In this document: positions 7,345 through 15,635 of the stretch, piece by piece
How positions within the stretch are numbered: position 1 is the stretch's first letter
How the letters are laid out: each line of letters starts with the position of its first letter
The notes under the pieces: generated by a model
The model's input: only the letters and a program-made list of their open reading frames with translations
What the model was told of the DNA's origin: nothing
Databases searched by the model: none
NCBI RefSeq assembly: GCF_016616425.1
Contig: NZ_CP067101.1
Coordinates: 4,030,001 to 4,094,000, forward strand
Source of the DNA: Bradyrhizobium diazoefficiens
Lineage (GTDB): Bacteria > Pseudomonadota > Alphaproteobacteria > Rhizobiales > Xanthobacteraceae
Length of the DNA: 64,000 nucleotides
Direction: 5' to 3'
Translations under genes and position numbers: made by a program

Positions 7345-8958
7345 TTAGTACACGTCGGCCTGGAAGCGGCCCGTCTTCTTGAGCTCGGCGACAAAGCTCA
7401 CGGCTTCGTCGGTCGAGCGTGCGCCGAACTGGGCGACGATGTCGACCAGCGCGCGCTCGACGTCCTTGGCCATCCGCTTGGCATCGCCGCAGATGTAGAA
7501 GTGCGCACCTTCGGCAAGCCAGGTCCACAATTCGCGGCCGACTTCGCGCATGCGGTCCTGCACGTAGAATTTCTTCTCGCCGTCGCGCGACCAGGCCAGC
7601 GACATGCGCGTGAGCAGACCGGAGGTCTTCATCGCATTGAGCTCCTCCTGGTAGAAGAAGTCGCAATCGCTGCGCTGATGGCCGAAGAACAGCCAGTTCT
7701 TGCCGGGCGCGCCGGTGGCCTTGCGGTCGAGCAGGAAGGCGCGGAATGGCGCAATGCCGGTGCCTGGGCCGACCATGATGATCGGCGTTTTCGGGTCCTG
7801 CGGCAGGCCAAAGCCATGCGCCTTCTGCACATAGACCTTGAGCTTGTCGCCTTCGGCGATGCGCTCGCCGAGGAATGTCGAGGCGACGCCGACGCGCTTG
7901 CGCTTGCCAATGATGTAGCGCACCGAATCGACCGTCAGCGACAGCCTTCCGGGCGTCGCATTGTGCGAGGACGAGATCGAATAGAGCCGCGGCTGCAGCG
8001 GCTCCAGCGCCTCGACGAAAGCCTCCGGATGCGGCCGCGTGCCGGAAAACTTCTGCAGCGCCGCCATGACGTCGAGCGTGCCGGCATCGCCATCGGGATC
8101 CTCGCCCTGCGCCAGCGCCCGCGCCTTCTCGCGTTGCGCGCCGCCGGTGATGAAGGAGATCAGCTCGAACAGTGTATCGGGCGCCGGCGACAGCGAGACG
8201 TCGTCGATTAGCACCTCACGCAGCGTCTTGCCGTTGACCTCTGTGGTGTGGGAGGCGCCGAGCAGCGCGATGATCTGGTCGACGAGGCCGACGTCGTTGC
8301 GCGCGAACACGCCAAAACTGTCGCCGACGATGTAGTCGAGCTTGCTGTCGGAGAGATCGAACTCGACGTGATAAGTCTCCTTCTCCGACTTGCCCTTGTT
8401 GAGAAGGCGGCGCGACAGGAAGGTCGCTTCGGTCGGATTGTCGCGCGAGCGGCCGGGCTCTGCGATCGTCACCGTCACGGCCGGCGCGGCCACCGCATCC
8501 GTCCTGTCAGGCGCTTTGGCCGCCGGCGCCTTGTCGAGCTCTTCGTAGAGCGACTTGAGCATCCGTGCGGTTTCCTTGCCGCCGGGAACGCAGAGGTTGA
8601 GCCGTGCTTCGCTGCGGCTGGCGATGGCCTCCGAATAATCGTGACAATTGTAACCGCACTGGCCGCAATCCTGCTGCGCCATCGCTGCCATCATCTTGCG
8701 GCGCACCGGCCGCCCCTCGGCAAGCTTCATGCGATCGGCGATCGGCATGGTCTGGTCATGCCAGGGCGCTTCGCCGTCGTCACCGTCGCCGGCCGCGCCG
8801 GGCATGACGGCGGCGCCCTGCTCCGCCGTCAGCGGCGCGGCGACCTCGGGCGACAGCAGCCCGGCGAAGAAGCCGTTCAGCCAGGAGCGCTGCGCGTCGG
8901 AGAACGGTGCGCTGGCGGGAATGACGTCGAGCCTGGGCGGAGGGCTAATCTGGTTCAT
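7345..8958 (-). CDS. Iron-sulfur flavoprotein reductase (CysJ-like, no flavodoxin domain), partner of NirA
   Basis: A 537-residue protein. Residues about 90-130 form a small Fe-S domain (C98, C101, C105, C123; pattern CGQCGYNC...CVPGG, like PF04060). Residues about 175-537 form a CysJ/P450-reductase-type FAD and NADPH module (RLYSISSS for FAD, GPGTGIAPFRAFLLDR for the pyrophosphate/NADP site, C-terminal aromatic Tyr537). It lacks the flavodoxin domain of CysJ, so the Fe-S domain may pass electrons instead. The start overlaps the nirA stop by 4 bp, implying coupled synthesis. Usually annotated as sulfite reductase subunit alpha; the setting suggests it feeds electrons to the siroheme enzyme NirA. 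Confidence 0.85.
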   Translation of the reverse strand: MNQISPPPRLDVIPASAPFSDAQRSWLNGFFAGLLSPEVAAPLTAEQGAAVMPGAAGDGDDGEAPWHDQTMPIADRMKLAEGRPVRRKMMAAMAQQDCGQCGYNCHDYSEAIASRSEARLNLCVPGGKETARMLKSLYEELDKAPAAKAPDRTDAVAAPAVTVTIAEPGRSRDNPTEATFLSRRLLNKGKSEKETYHVEFDLSDSKLDYIVGDSFGVFARNDVGLVDQIIALLGASHTTEVNGKTLREVLIDDVSLSPAPDTLFELISFITGGAQREKARALAQGEDPDGDAGTLDVMAALQKFSGTRPHPEAFVEALEPLQPRLYSISSSHNATPGRLSLTVDSVRYIIGKRKRVGVASTFLGERIAEGDKLKVYVQKAHGFGLPQDPKTPIIMVGPGTGIAPFRAFLLDRKATGAPGKNWLFFGHQRSDCDFFYQEELNAMKTSGLLTRMSLAWSRDGEKKFYVQDRMREVGRELWTWLAEGAHFYICGDAKRMAKDVERALVDIVAQFGARSTDEAVSFVAELKKTGRFQADVY

Positions 8959-10736
8959 GCGGACACCTGTGCGTCGGCCAGCTTGCGCAACGTCTCGCCG
9001 TCATGGCGGCGCGCAAAGGAGAGGAAGGTTTCGTCGGCGGACGAGCGATGGGCGATATAGGCCTTGAGCAGTGCTTCGACCGTCTTCGGTGCGTCTTCGG
9101 CCCTGAGATCGTGATAGACCTCCTGCCCGACGTCGGCGTCGGGGCCGAATCCGCCACCGGTGAAGAGGTGATAACCCTCGACCGTGTCCTCCTCGTTCAC
9201 CGGCACGCGGGCGCCGATCAGTCCGATGTCGCTGATGTAATGCTGCGCACAGGAATGGTGGCAGCCGGTGACGTGGATGTTGACCGGCTTGTCCATCGCG
9301 ACGCGCGGCTCGCACCAGTCGCCGATCTCGGCGGCATGGCGCTTGGTATTCGCCGCGGCAAAGCGGCAGCCGGCATTGCCGGTGCAGGCGATCAGGCCGG
9401 CGCGGATGTGCGAGGCCTCGACCGCAAGCCCGATCTGCTTGATGGCGGCGATAGCGAGCGCGACATTCTCGTCGCGGATCCCTGAGATCAGCAGGTTCTG
9501 CCAGACCGTGAGACGGATCTCGCCGTCGCCGAGGTCGCACGCGACCTTGGCAAGGCCCCGCATCTGATCGCAAGTCAGCTTGCCGAGTGTCAGCGAAACA
9601 CCGATCCAGCTGAGGCCGTCCTGCTTCTGCTTGTGGACGCCGACATGGGCCATGCGGTCGGCGGCCGGCCGAGGCTGAAATGCCTCTTCCGGTACGCGTG
9701 CGAACGGCGTCTTCAGCCGTTCCTCGACGAGCTTCAGGAAGCCGTCATGGCCCATGGCGTCGAGCACGTATTTCAGGCGCGCCTTGTTGCGGTTGGTGCG
9801 GTCGCCGTGATCGATGAACACGCGCACGATGGCGTCGGCGACGGCGGTCGCCTGCTCCGGCTTGACGACGATGCCGGAGTATTTTGCAAAGTCTTTGTGG
9901 CCCGTGATGCCGCCGAGGCCGAGGCGGAACCAAACCCCGGGTTCGACGCCGAAGCCGTCCTTCACCTCAAACGCCGTAAACGCAATGTCGTTGGTCTCCT
10001 CCAGCACCGCGATCCTGCCGGCGCCGTCGAAGGCGACGTTGAACTTGCGCGGCAGGCCGTAGAGCGAGCGATCGTTGAGGATGTGGTGGTGCCACTCGCG
10101 CGCATAAGGCCGCGTGTCGATGATTTCTTGCGGATCGATGCCGGCCGTCGGCGTTCCCGTGACGTTGCGGATATTGTCCGCGCCGGAGCCGCGCGAGCAC
10201 AGGCCGAGATCCTGAATGCCCTCGATCAGCTTTACGGCACTCTTCGGCGGAATCTCGCGAAGCTGGAGATTGGCGCGCGTCGTGACGTGGCTGTACGGCC
10301 CGCAGAGCTCATCGGCGAGACTGGCAAGGCCGGACAACTGCCAGTGCTTCATGATGCCGTTCGGAATCCGCAGGCGGCCCATATAGGAGTCCTGCGTCGG
10401 CGCGACATAGAAGATGCCGTAATAGCGCCAGCGGAAATTGTCCGCCGGGCTCGGCGGCGCGTTGTCGAGCGCCTGCTGGCGCAGCCGCGGATAGGCGTCG
10501 AAGGGATGCTCGTCGCGCTTGAACTTCTCCTGGTCGGCGAGCTTCTTGCCGGACGCGATCACCTTGTCCTGGGCCTTGATGTGCGCGGCGTCGGGACCGG
10601 TCGGCTCGGCATTCGCCTTGCCGGCGCCCCCGCCGAGACCGCGGCCGACCCGGCTGATCTGCAAACCGGTCGTGAAGCCTTCGAGATAGCGTTTCTGCTC
10701 GTCGGTAAAGTCGACTGCGAGCGTATCGATTTTCAT
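8955..10736 (-). CDS. nirA: Siroheme nitrite reductase NirA (assimilatory)
   Basis: A 593-residue protein of the nitrite/sulfite reductase family with two repeated ferredoxin-like halves. The [4Fe-4S]-siroheme cysteines are C451, C457, C492 and C496 (CTGNAGC and GCHHSC). It reduces nitrite to ammonium in the cytoplasm. The gene lies directly after nasT-nasS and shares a 4-bp overlap with the flavoprotein gene, which supports nitrite rather than sulfite as substrate; a sulfite role cannot be excluded from sequence alone. Start chosen at 10736 (MKIDTLAVDF); a further in-frame ATG lies at 10778. A 330-bp leader with hairpins precedes it, suggesting control by the antiterminator NasT. Confidence 0.88.
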   Translation of the reverse strand: MKIDTLAVDFTDEQKRYLEGFTTGLQISRVGRGLGGGAGKANAEPTGPDAAHIKAQDKVIASGKKLADQEKFKRDEHPFDAYPRLRQQALDNAPPSPADNFRWRYYGIFYVAPTQDSYMGRLRIPNGIMKHWQLSGLASLADELCGPYSHVTTRANLQLREIPPKSAVKLIEGIQDLGLCSRGSGADNIRNVTGTPTAGIDPQEIIDTRPYAREWHHHILNDRSLYGLPRKFNVAFDGAGRIAVLEETNDIAFTAFEVKDGFGVEPGVWFRLGLGGITGHKDFAKYSGIVVKPEQATAVADAIVRVFIDHGDRTNRNKARLKYVLDAMGHDGFLKLVEERLKTPFARVPEEAFQPRPAADRMAHVGVHKQKQDGLSWIGVSLTLGKLTCDQMRGLAKVACDLGDGEIRLTVWQNLLISGIRDENVALAIAAIKQIGLAVEASHIRAGLIACTGNAGCRFAAANTKRHAAEIGDWCEPRVAMDKPVNIHVTGCHHSCAQHYISDIGLIGARVPVNEEDTVEGYHLFTGGGFGPDADVGQEVYHDLRAEDAPKTVEALLKAYIAHRSSADETFLSFARRHDGETLRKLADAQVSA

Positions 10737-10814
10737 GGTCGGTAACGAAGCTCCTGCGGCCACCCGGGGTGGCATCATTGGCGCGACCCGCGAGCAACTG
10801 GGCTGGCTCTGAAG

Positions 10815-10854
10815 CCGGCTTCGCTACCCGACGGTCCGATCAGCTTCGTTGCTG
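10815..10854 (-). promoter_or_regulatory. Two-hairpin leader element upstream of nirA, candidate NasT (ANTAR) RNA target
   Basis: In the minus-strand transcript, CAGC-AACGAA-GCTG (10854-10841) is a 4-bp stem with a six-base loop. Ten bases later a weaker stem (CGGGT/GCCGG, one mismatch and one G-U pair) carries the loop AGCGAA (10830-10815). Both loops have A at position 1 and G at position 4, the known signature of ANTAR-protein RNA targets. A further GC hairpin (GGCTTCAGAGCC) overlaps the second stem's 3' side and could be the alternative terminator arm, although it has no strong U-run. It lies about 80 nt before the nirA start. Confidence 0.5.
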
Positions 10855-10903
10855 TGGGACTCGGCTCAGCAGGCACCTGTGACAAGCTGGCCGCACTGCA
10901 ACA

Positions 10904-10920
10904 TTCAAGTTGCGTGCCAG
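10904..10920 (-). promoter_or_regulatory. Candidate sigma-54 promoter for nirA
   Basis: On the minus strand CTGGCACG-CAAC-TTGAA matches the RpoN consensus perfectly at the -24 element and has TTGA instead of TTGC at the -12 element. Spacing is correct. A start about 12 bases downstream would give a leader of roughly 155 nt that contains the two-hairpin element. Nitrogen-regulated sigma-54 control would suit an assimilatory gene. The -12 mismatch keeps this tentative. Confidence 0.35.
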
Positions 10921-11066
10921 CTTCGATGAAATAAAATCCCGTTATATCTCAGTTGCTTGCCAACAATCCCGGGAACATTCCGGTCCCGGAACGATCATGA
11001 AATTCGGGCAGTTCGCCCAAAATTTAGACGATGATCCAAAGCGCCCAAAAAGCATGCAGCAGAGAA

Positions 11067-12230
11067 TCAGGCCTTCCAGCGCCCGACCTCGAAGGCTTCA
11101 AGGTGGGCCAAAATGTTGTCGGGATCGAAGGCGGGGCCGGCGAACGCCCCGAAGGCCGCGGGAGCTTGCGCGGGCGGCCGGCGACCGAGGGCGGCATCGT
11201 AGACCTCGGGCCCGAACACGGCCATCGTCGTCTTGACCCCATCCGGCGTCAGCGCCGCCTGTCCCCAGCGCACCATCTGCGCATAGAGCCAAGCCGCCTG
11301 GATTGGATCGGGACGTCCTGCCCCTTCCCGTCCGACCAACAGGTAGCGCGCGCTTTCGCGGAACGTGCCATCGGGTGAGATTTTCAGGCGTCCATCAAGA
11401 GTACGCTGAATCACCTCCGCATCGACACCGATCCGTTCGGGTTGCGCCAGAATTCGCGCCGCCTCGGTCCGATTCTCCGGATGCTCGATGAATTCGGCGC
11501 CCTTCACCGCCGCACGCACGAGAGCTGCGACTAACTCCGGATGCGTGTCGGCCCAGACCTGGCGGACGGCGAGGACTTTCTCCGCGGCGTGCGCCAGGAT
11601 ATCGGAGACGAAATGCAGGATGTGGCCGATACCGAGATCGACCGCGATCGAATTCCATGGTGCGCCGACGCAGAACGCATCCACATGCCCGCTCTTGAGA
11701 CTGTCGACCATATAGGGCGGCGGCAGCACAACCAGGCGCACGTCCTCGTCAGGATCGACGCCGGCCGCCGCCATCCAGAACCGCAATTGGTAATTGTGGG
11801 TCGAGAACGGGAAGGTCATACCGAAGGTTAGCGGTTCGGCCCCGGCCTTGCGGCGCTTGGCGACCACGCGCGCCAGCGCTTTCGCCGTGACGAGCGGATC
11901 GAAACGGTCGCCGTCGATCTCTTCCATCAGCGCGGCATGGAGCACCGGCGACACCGTGATCGCATTGCCGTTGATGCCGAGATTGAAAGGCGCGGCGATC
12001 GGCACTTTGACGTGACCAAGCCCGAGCGACGACGCGATTGCCACCGGCGCGAGCAGATGCGCGGCGTCGAACAGCCCGATATTGAGCTTGTCGCGGACGT
12101 TGGACCAGGAGACTTCGCGCACCAATTCGACGTCGAGCCCTTCGGCGGCAGCAAATCCCTTGTCGACGGCGACGACCAGCGCGGCGGCATCGACCAGCGG
12201 AATGAACCCGATGCGAAGCGTTGCGGTCAT
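11067..12230 (-). CDS. nasS: Nitrate/nitrite-sensing protein NasS (NrtA/CmpA-like, cytoplasmic)
   Basis: A 387-residue protein of the NrtA/CmpA substrate-binding family without a signal peptide, beginning MTATLRIGFIPLVDAAALVV. Family segments include FGMTFPFSTHNYQLRFWMA and the DAFCVGAPWNS motif of the ligand site. In the NasS-NasT system, NasS holds NasT until nitrate or nitrite binds and frees it. The ATG overlaps the nasT stop by four bases, so the pair is made together, as expected for partners that form a complex. The missing signal peptide and the adjoining ANTAR gene separate it from transporter NrtA proteins. Confidence 0.9.
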   Translation of the reverse strand: MTATLRIGFIPLVDAAALVVAVDKGFAAAEGLDVELVREVSWSNVRDKLNIGLFDAAHLLAPVAIASSLGLGHVKVPIAAPFNLGINGNAITVSPVLHAALMEEIDGDRFDPLVTAKALARVVAKRRKAGAEPLTFGMTFPFSTHNYQLRFWMAAAGVDPDEDVRLVVLPPPYMVDSLKSGHVDAFCVGAPWNSIAVDLGIGHILHFVSDILAHAAEKVLAVRQVWADTHPELVAALVRAAVKGAEFIEHPENRTEAARILAQPERIGVDAEVIQRTLDGRLKISPDGTFRESARYLLVGREGAGRPDPIQAAWLYAQMVRWGQAALTPDGVKTTMAVFGPEVYDAALGRRPPAQAPAAFGAFAGPAFDPDNILAHLEAFEVGRWKA

Positions 12231-12817
12231 TTCAGCATCTCCGACGCGGTGATGATCGACTGCGCGATCTCGCCGATCTTCTTCTTCTCGCGCATCGCGG
12301 TCGAGCGCAGCAGCACATAGGCCTCGTCTTCGGTGAGGCCCTTCACCTTCATCAGGATGCCCTTGGCGCGCTCGATGATCTTGCGGTCCTCGAGCTGCGA
12401 CTTGGTGCGCTCCAGCTCCTCCTGCAGCTTGGCGAAGGCGTTGAAGCGCGACACGCAGAGGTCGAGGATCGGCTTGATCCGCTCCTTCTTCAATCCGTCG
12501 ACGATGTAGGCAGACACCCCCGCCTCCACGGAGGCCTGGATCGAGGCGGAATCGCTCTGATCGACGAACATCGCGATCGGCCGCTTCACGGCGCGGCTGA
12601 CCTGGAACATCGCCTCCAGCACGTCACGGCTGGGGTTCTCCAGATCGATCACGATGATGTCGGGATCCACCGCATAAATACGGGCGAGCAGGCTCTGCAT
12701 CTCGCTGATATGGACGACCTCAGTGAATCCGGCCTCCCGCAATCCCTCCTCGAGGATCGCAGCCCGGACCGGGCTTTCGTCGACGATCACGATTTTGGGC
12801 GACTGTTCGGCGCTCAT
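12227..12817 (-). CDS. nasT: Nitrate-responsive antiterminator NasT (receiver + ANTAR)
   Basis: A 196-residue protein with an N-terminal receiver-like domain (residues about 7-125; D13-E14 acidic pair, D58 in the phosphoacceptor position, K110) and a C-terminal ANTAR RNA-binding domain (about residues 135-192, RKIIERAKGILMKVKGLTED). NasT proteins bind paired hairpins in leader RNA and prevent termination of nitrate assimilation genes; in Bradyrhizobium the system has also been tied to nitrous oxide reductase expression. It heads the nasT-nasS-nirA-flavoprotein cluster and is divergent from rimO. Confidence 0.92.
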   Translation of the reverse strand: MSAEQSPKIVIVDESPVRAAILEEGLREAGFTEVVHISEMQSLLARIYAVDPDIIVIDLENPSRDVLEAMFQVSRAVKRPIAMFVDQSDSASIQASVEAGVSAYIVDGLKKERIKPILDLCVSRFNAFAKLQEELERTKSQLEDRKIIERAKGILMKVKGLTEDEAYVLLRSTAMREKKKIGEIAQSIITASEMLK

Positions 12818-12928
12818 TGCTCACTCACGGCAGATGAGTCATCCATAGCACGGCGGAACGCCCTGCAAAGGGTTGTAATTGTGGGCAATTGGGACTAGCT
12901 CAGGCCGGTCAATCAGGCAGATTTGGAT

Positions 12929-14254
12929 ATGGATCAGACGGCTGCGCCCAAGGTCAGCTTCGTGTCACTCGGGTGTCCCAAGGCATTGGTGGATTCCGAG
13001 CGCATCATCACGCGCCTGCGCGCCGAGGGATACGAGCTCGCCCGCAAGCATGACGGCGCCGACATCGTCGTCGTCAACACCTGCGGCTTCCTCGACAGCG
13101 CCAAGCAGGAATCGCTCTCGGCGATCGGCGAGGCCATGGCCGAGAACGGCAAGGTGATCGTCACCGGTTGCATGGGCGCGGAACCCGAGCAGATCGAGCA
13201 GGCGTATCCCGGCGTGCTCTCCATCACCGGGCCGCAGCAATATGAGAGCGTGCTGGATGCCGTGCACCGTGCGCTGCCGCCCGCCCACAATCCGCATCTC
13301 GACCTGGTGCCGCCGCAGGGCATCAAGCTGACGCCGCGCCACTACGCCTATCTGAAGATCTCCGAGGGCTGCAACAACCGCTGCACCTTCTGCATCATCC
13401 CCAAGCTGCGCGGCGATCTCGTCTCGCGCCCCGCCAATGACGTGCTGCGCGAGGCCGAGCGCCTGGTCGGCGCCGGCGTCAAGGAATTGCTGGTGATCTC
13501 GCAGGATACCTCGGCCTATGGCGTCGATCTCAAATATGCCGAGAGCCCGTGGAAGGACCGCCAGGTCCGCGCCAGGTTCCTCGATCTCGCGCGTGAGCTC
13601 GGCGAGCTCGGCGCCTGGGTGCGCCTGCAATATGTTTACCCCTACCCGCATGTCGACGAGGTCATCGCGCTGATGAACGAGGGCAAGGTGCTGCCCTATC
13701 TCGACATCCCGTTCCAGCATGCGAGCCCCGAAGTGCTCAAGGCAATGAAGCGCCCGGCGGCGCAGGACAAGACACTGGCGCGGATCAAGCGCTGGCGCGA
13801 GGAATGCCCCGATCTCGCTCTGCGCTCGACCTTCATCGTCGGCTTCCCCGGCGAGACCGATGCCGACTTCGCCTATCTGCTCGACTGGCTGGACGAAGCC
13901 GAGATCGACCGCCTCGGCTGCTTCAAATACGAGCCGGTTGCCGGCGCCACATCGAATGCGATCGAGAACCCCGTGCCGGAAGAGGTCAAGCAGGAGCGCT
14001 ACAACGCGCTGATGGCGCGCCAGCAGAAGATCTCGGCGCGCCGGCTGAAGCGCAAGGTCGGCACGCGCCAGCAGGTCATCATCGACGAGGTTGGCCCGAC
14101 CGTTGCCAAGGGGCGCTCCAAGGCCGACGCGCCGGAAATCGACGGCGCGGTCTACCTCTCCAGCCGCCGCCCCCTGCGCGTCGGCGAGATCGTCACCGCC
14201 AAGATCGAGCGCGCCGACCAATACGACCTGCACGGCAGCGTCGCGGGATTTTGA
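12929..14254 (+). CDS. rimO: Ribosomal protein uS12 methylthiotransferase RimO
   Basis: A 441-residue radical-SAM methylthiotransferase. The N-terminal MTTase domain has the three cluster cysteines C16, C52 and C81 ([22 protein letters not shown]). The radical-SAM centre is CNNRCTFC near residue 150, and the C-terminus is a TRAM domain (about residues 375-441). RimO adds a methylthio group to an aspartate of ribosomal protein S12. The ATG at 12929 is preferred to a TTG two codons upstream. Confidence 0.94.
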   Translation: MDQTAAPKVSFVSLGCPKALVDSERIITRLRAEGYELARKHDGADIVVVNTCGFLDSAKQESLSAIGEAMAENGKVIVTGCMGAEPEQIEQAYPGVLSITGPQQYESVLDAVHRALPPAHNPHLDLVPPQGIKLTPRHYAYLKISEGCNNRCTFCIIPKLRGDLVSRPANDVLREAERLVGAGVKELLVISQDTSAYGVDLKYAESPWKDRQVRARFLDLARELGELGAWVRLQYVYPYPHVDEVIALMNEGKVLPYLDIPFQHASPEVLKAMKRPAAQDKTLARIKRWREECPDLALRSTFIVGFPGETDADFAYLLDWLDEAEIDRLGCFKYEPVAGATSNAIENPVPEEVKQERYNALMARQQKISARRLKRKVGTRQQVIIDEVGPTVAKGRSKADAPEIDGAVYLSSRRPLRVGEIVTAKIERADQYDLHGSVAGF

Positions 14255-14264
14255 CGGCGCCGCA

Positions 14265-15287
14265 TCACACCAGCCATTTCGGTACCCAGCGCTCGGGGCG
14301 TGGGGCGCGGGCGAGATCGGCCTTCGCCTCGGAGAGTAGCGCCGGCTCGCCGTCGATGGTCGGGCGTACATCGTATTCGAAATTCGGCATGATCCGGCCG
14401 TCGGCATAGAGTCCAAAATTCATCGCGTACCACAGTCCGAGCTCGGGCTGTGCGCGGCGCATCTGCTCGCGCAGATCCCGCAGCAGAGACTCAATCGAAG
14501 CAGCTTCGTCGAACGGCTGCGGCCCGCGCGAGAGCAGGCGCGCCTCGTACTGCTGGCCGACGATCGCGACCTCGAAGCGCGTCGGGTCCGAGGGCTTCGT
14601 GCCCTTGGGCAGATGCGCGGCGAGCCGCCAGCCGAGCTCGGCCATCAGGCGATGATTGGCCCAGTAGTCTTCGCGCTCCCGATTCCATTTCTCCACGAAG
14701 CCGCGAAAGTCGGGCAGTTCCGACGAATTGTCGTCGGCTGCCGTCGGCTCGCCAGGCGGCCGTCCGGCAAGCCATTGCGCGAGCTCGACCGTCTGACACT
14801 CGACCTCGTGATGCGGCTTAAGATCGCTCCAGGCATTGCCGAATTGCTGCGACGCCAGTTTAGTGAGCAGGCCATCGAGGCTCGGCGCCAGCAATTCGTA
14901 GTCGCCTTCCGACCCCAACCCCACGATCGGCGGATTGTCGCGGTCGAGACCTGCACCGTACCAGCCGCCGACGGCCGAACCGTCCGGCAGGCGCATGAAT
15001 AGCGAAAACCTGTCCCGCAAGGGACTGCCGTCAATGATCGGCGCGTGATCGGAGAATTGGCCCTGCAGCGAAAAGCAGCCGACGCTGCCCCAGGAGCGCC
15101 GTTCGAGCCACGCGGCAAAGTCGACCAATAGCGGGGGCGCTTCGATGCCCGGCGGAAATGCGCCGCGAATGCTGTCGAGGTCGATCGGGTACGGCGTATC
15201 GGACAAAGCTGAAAACAGTCTGGTTGGTCCCGCCCCTCTTGGTCTGAACCGCCGTGTGTCCGGTTCGAACCAAGTCGCGTGCCTCAA
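14265..15287 (-). CDS. Hypothetical protein, possibly an SMI1/KNR4-like or immunity-type protein
   Basis: A soluble 340-residue protein with no signal or membrane segment. The N-terminal half (about residues 50-145; PLLVDFAAWLERRSWGSVG, then GGWYGAG and LGSEGDYELLAPS) has the flavour of SMI1/KNR4 modules. The C-terminal part (about residues 240-320; LWYAMNFGLYADGRIMPNFE) resembles DUF600-like immunity domains. Both similarities are by eye and weak. Start is uncertain: the frame offers only TTG at 15287 or TTG at 15206, and neither has a good ribosome-binding site. It is convergent with rimO (10-bp gap). Confidence 0.6.
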   Translation of the reverse strand: MRHATWFEPDTRRFRPRGAGPTRLFSALSDTPYPIDLDSIRGAFPPGIEAPPLLVDFAAWLERRSWGSVGCFSLQGQFSDHAPIIDGSPLRDRFSLFMRLPDGSAVGGWYGAGLDRDNPPIVGLGSEGDYELLAPSLDGLLTKLASQQFGNAWSDLKPHHEVECQTVELAQWLAGRPPGEPTAADDNSSELPDFRGFVEKWNREREDYWANHRLMAELGWRLAAHLPKGTKPSDPTRFEVAIVGQQYEARLLSRGPQPFDEAASIESLLRDLREQMRRAQPELGLWYAMNFGLYADGRIMPNFEYDVRPTIDGEPALLSEAKADLARAPRPERWVPKWLV

Positions 15288-15405
15288 TCACAAACGCGCT
15301 AGAGGTGTAATGGTTTCTAGCCAAACGATCGATGAATTGCGAGCGGCATTCGTCTCGTCGTGCCGCCATCGCACACCCCCGGCGAGTGTTTCGTGTAACG
15401 CCCGC

Positions 15406-15435
15406 TTGACAAGTCCTGCCGTTCGGCTGTACGGA
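15406..15435 (+). promoter_or_regulatory. Promoter of the arginine leader/argD-like unit
   Basis: TTGACA at 15406-15411 is a perfect -35 element. With an 18-bp spacer the -10 element is TACGGA (15430-15435), which is weak. Transcription would begin near 15442, at or just before the AUG of the leader peptide (15444), so the leader mRNA would be nearly leaderless, as known for the Sinorhizobium trp leader. Confidence 0.55.
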
Positions 15436-15443
15436 CGCGCCCC

Positions 15444-15536
15444 ATGATCAATTCCCGGACCCACCTGCGCACCGAAATGCTCCGTCGTCGCTCCCGCGAC
15501 GATGAGAAGGTGCGCCATGTCCGACGACGCCGCTGA
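15444..15536 (+). CDS. Arginine-rich leader peptide (30 residues) of an attenuator
   Basis: A 30-codon frame with 11 arginine codons, including CGT CGT CGC at codons 14-16 and CGA CGA CGC CGC at codons 27-30 immediately before TGA. There is no ribosome-binding site, but a TTGACA promoter places the transcript start next to the AUG, so leaderless translation is likely. Its RNA contains segments that pair alternately with each other and with the terminator arm at 15565-15573. The gene that follows is an acetylornithine aminotransferase homologue, whose pathway makes arginine. The peptide is therefore inferred to be the sensor of charged tRNA-Arg. Confidence 0.65.
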   Translation: MINSRTHLRTEMLRRRSRDDEKVRHVRRRR

Positions 15537-15599
15537 ACCACTGAATTCAGCCAGTTTTCGAGAAGGCCGCACCCGCAAGGTGCGGCCTTTCTGCTTTTT
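15467..15599 (+). promoter_or_regulatory. Candidate arginine transcription attenuator (four competing RNA segments)
   Basis: Segment 1 GCGCACC (15467-15473) is the exact complement of segment 2 GGTGCGC (15509-15515), and a 9-bp hairpin (15483-15491 with 15496-15504) lies nested between them. Segment 2 also pairs with segment 3 CGCACC (15568-15573; six continuous pairs, then a bulge and two more). Segment 3 is the 5' arm of the terminator, whose 3' arm is segment 4 (15579-15589). A ribosome stalled at Arg codons 14-16 would cover segment 1 and leave segment 2 free, favouring the 2:3 antiterminator. Fast translation or no translation would favour 1:2 and 3:4. Confidence 0.65.
15563..15599 (+). 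terminator. Rho-independent terminator of the arginine leader
   Basis: A perfect 11-bp stem (AAGGCCGCACC with GGTGCGGCCTT) closes a five-base loop and is followed by TCTGCTTTTT. It lies 98 bp after the leader promoter region and 37 bp before the ATG of the argD-like gene, so it interrupts rather than ends the gene unit, as expected for an attenuator. Confidence 0.85.
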
Positions 15600-15635
15600 G
15601 CGCCCGCTTTTCACCCGCCTCCGAAGGAGTTCGAC

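Noticed and set aside
9633..10745. 370-codon plus-strand frame over nirA
   Set aside because: Antisense of nirA, Arg/His/Asp-rich, no recognisable domain.
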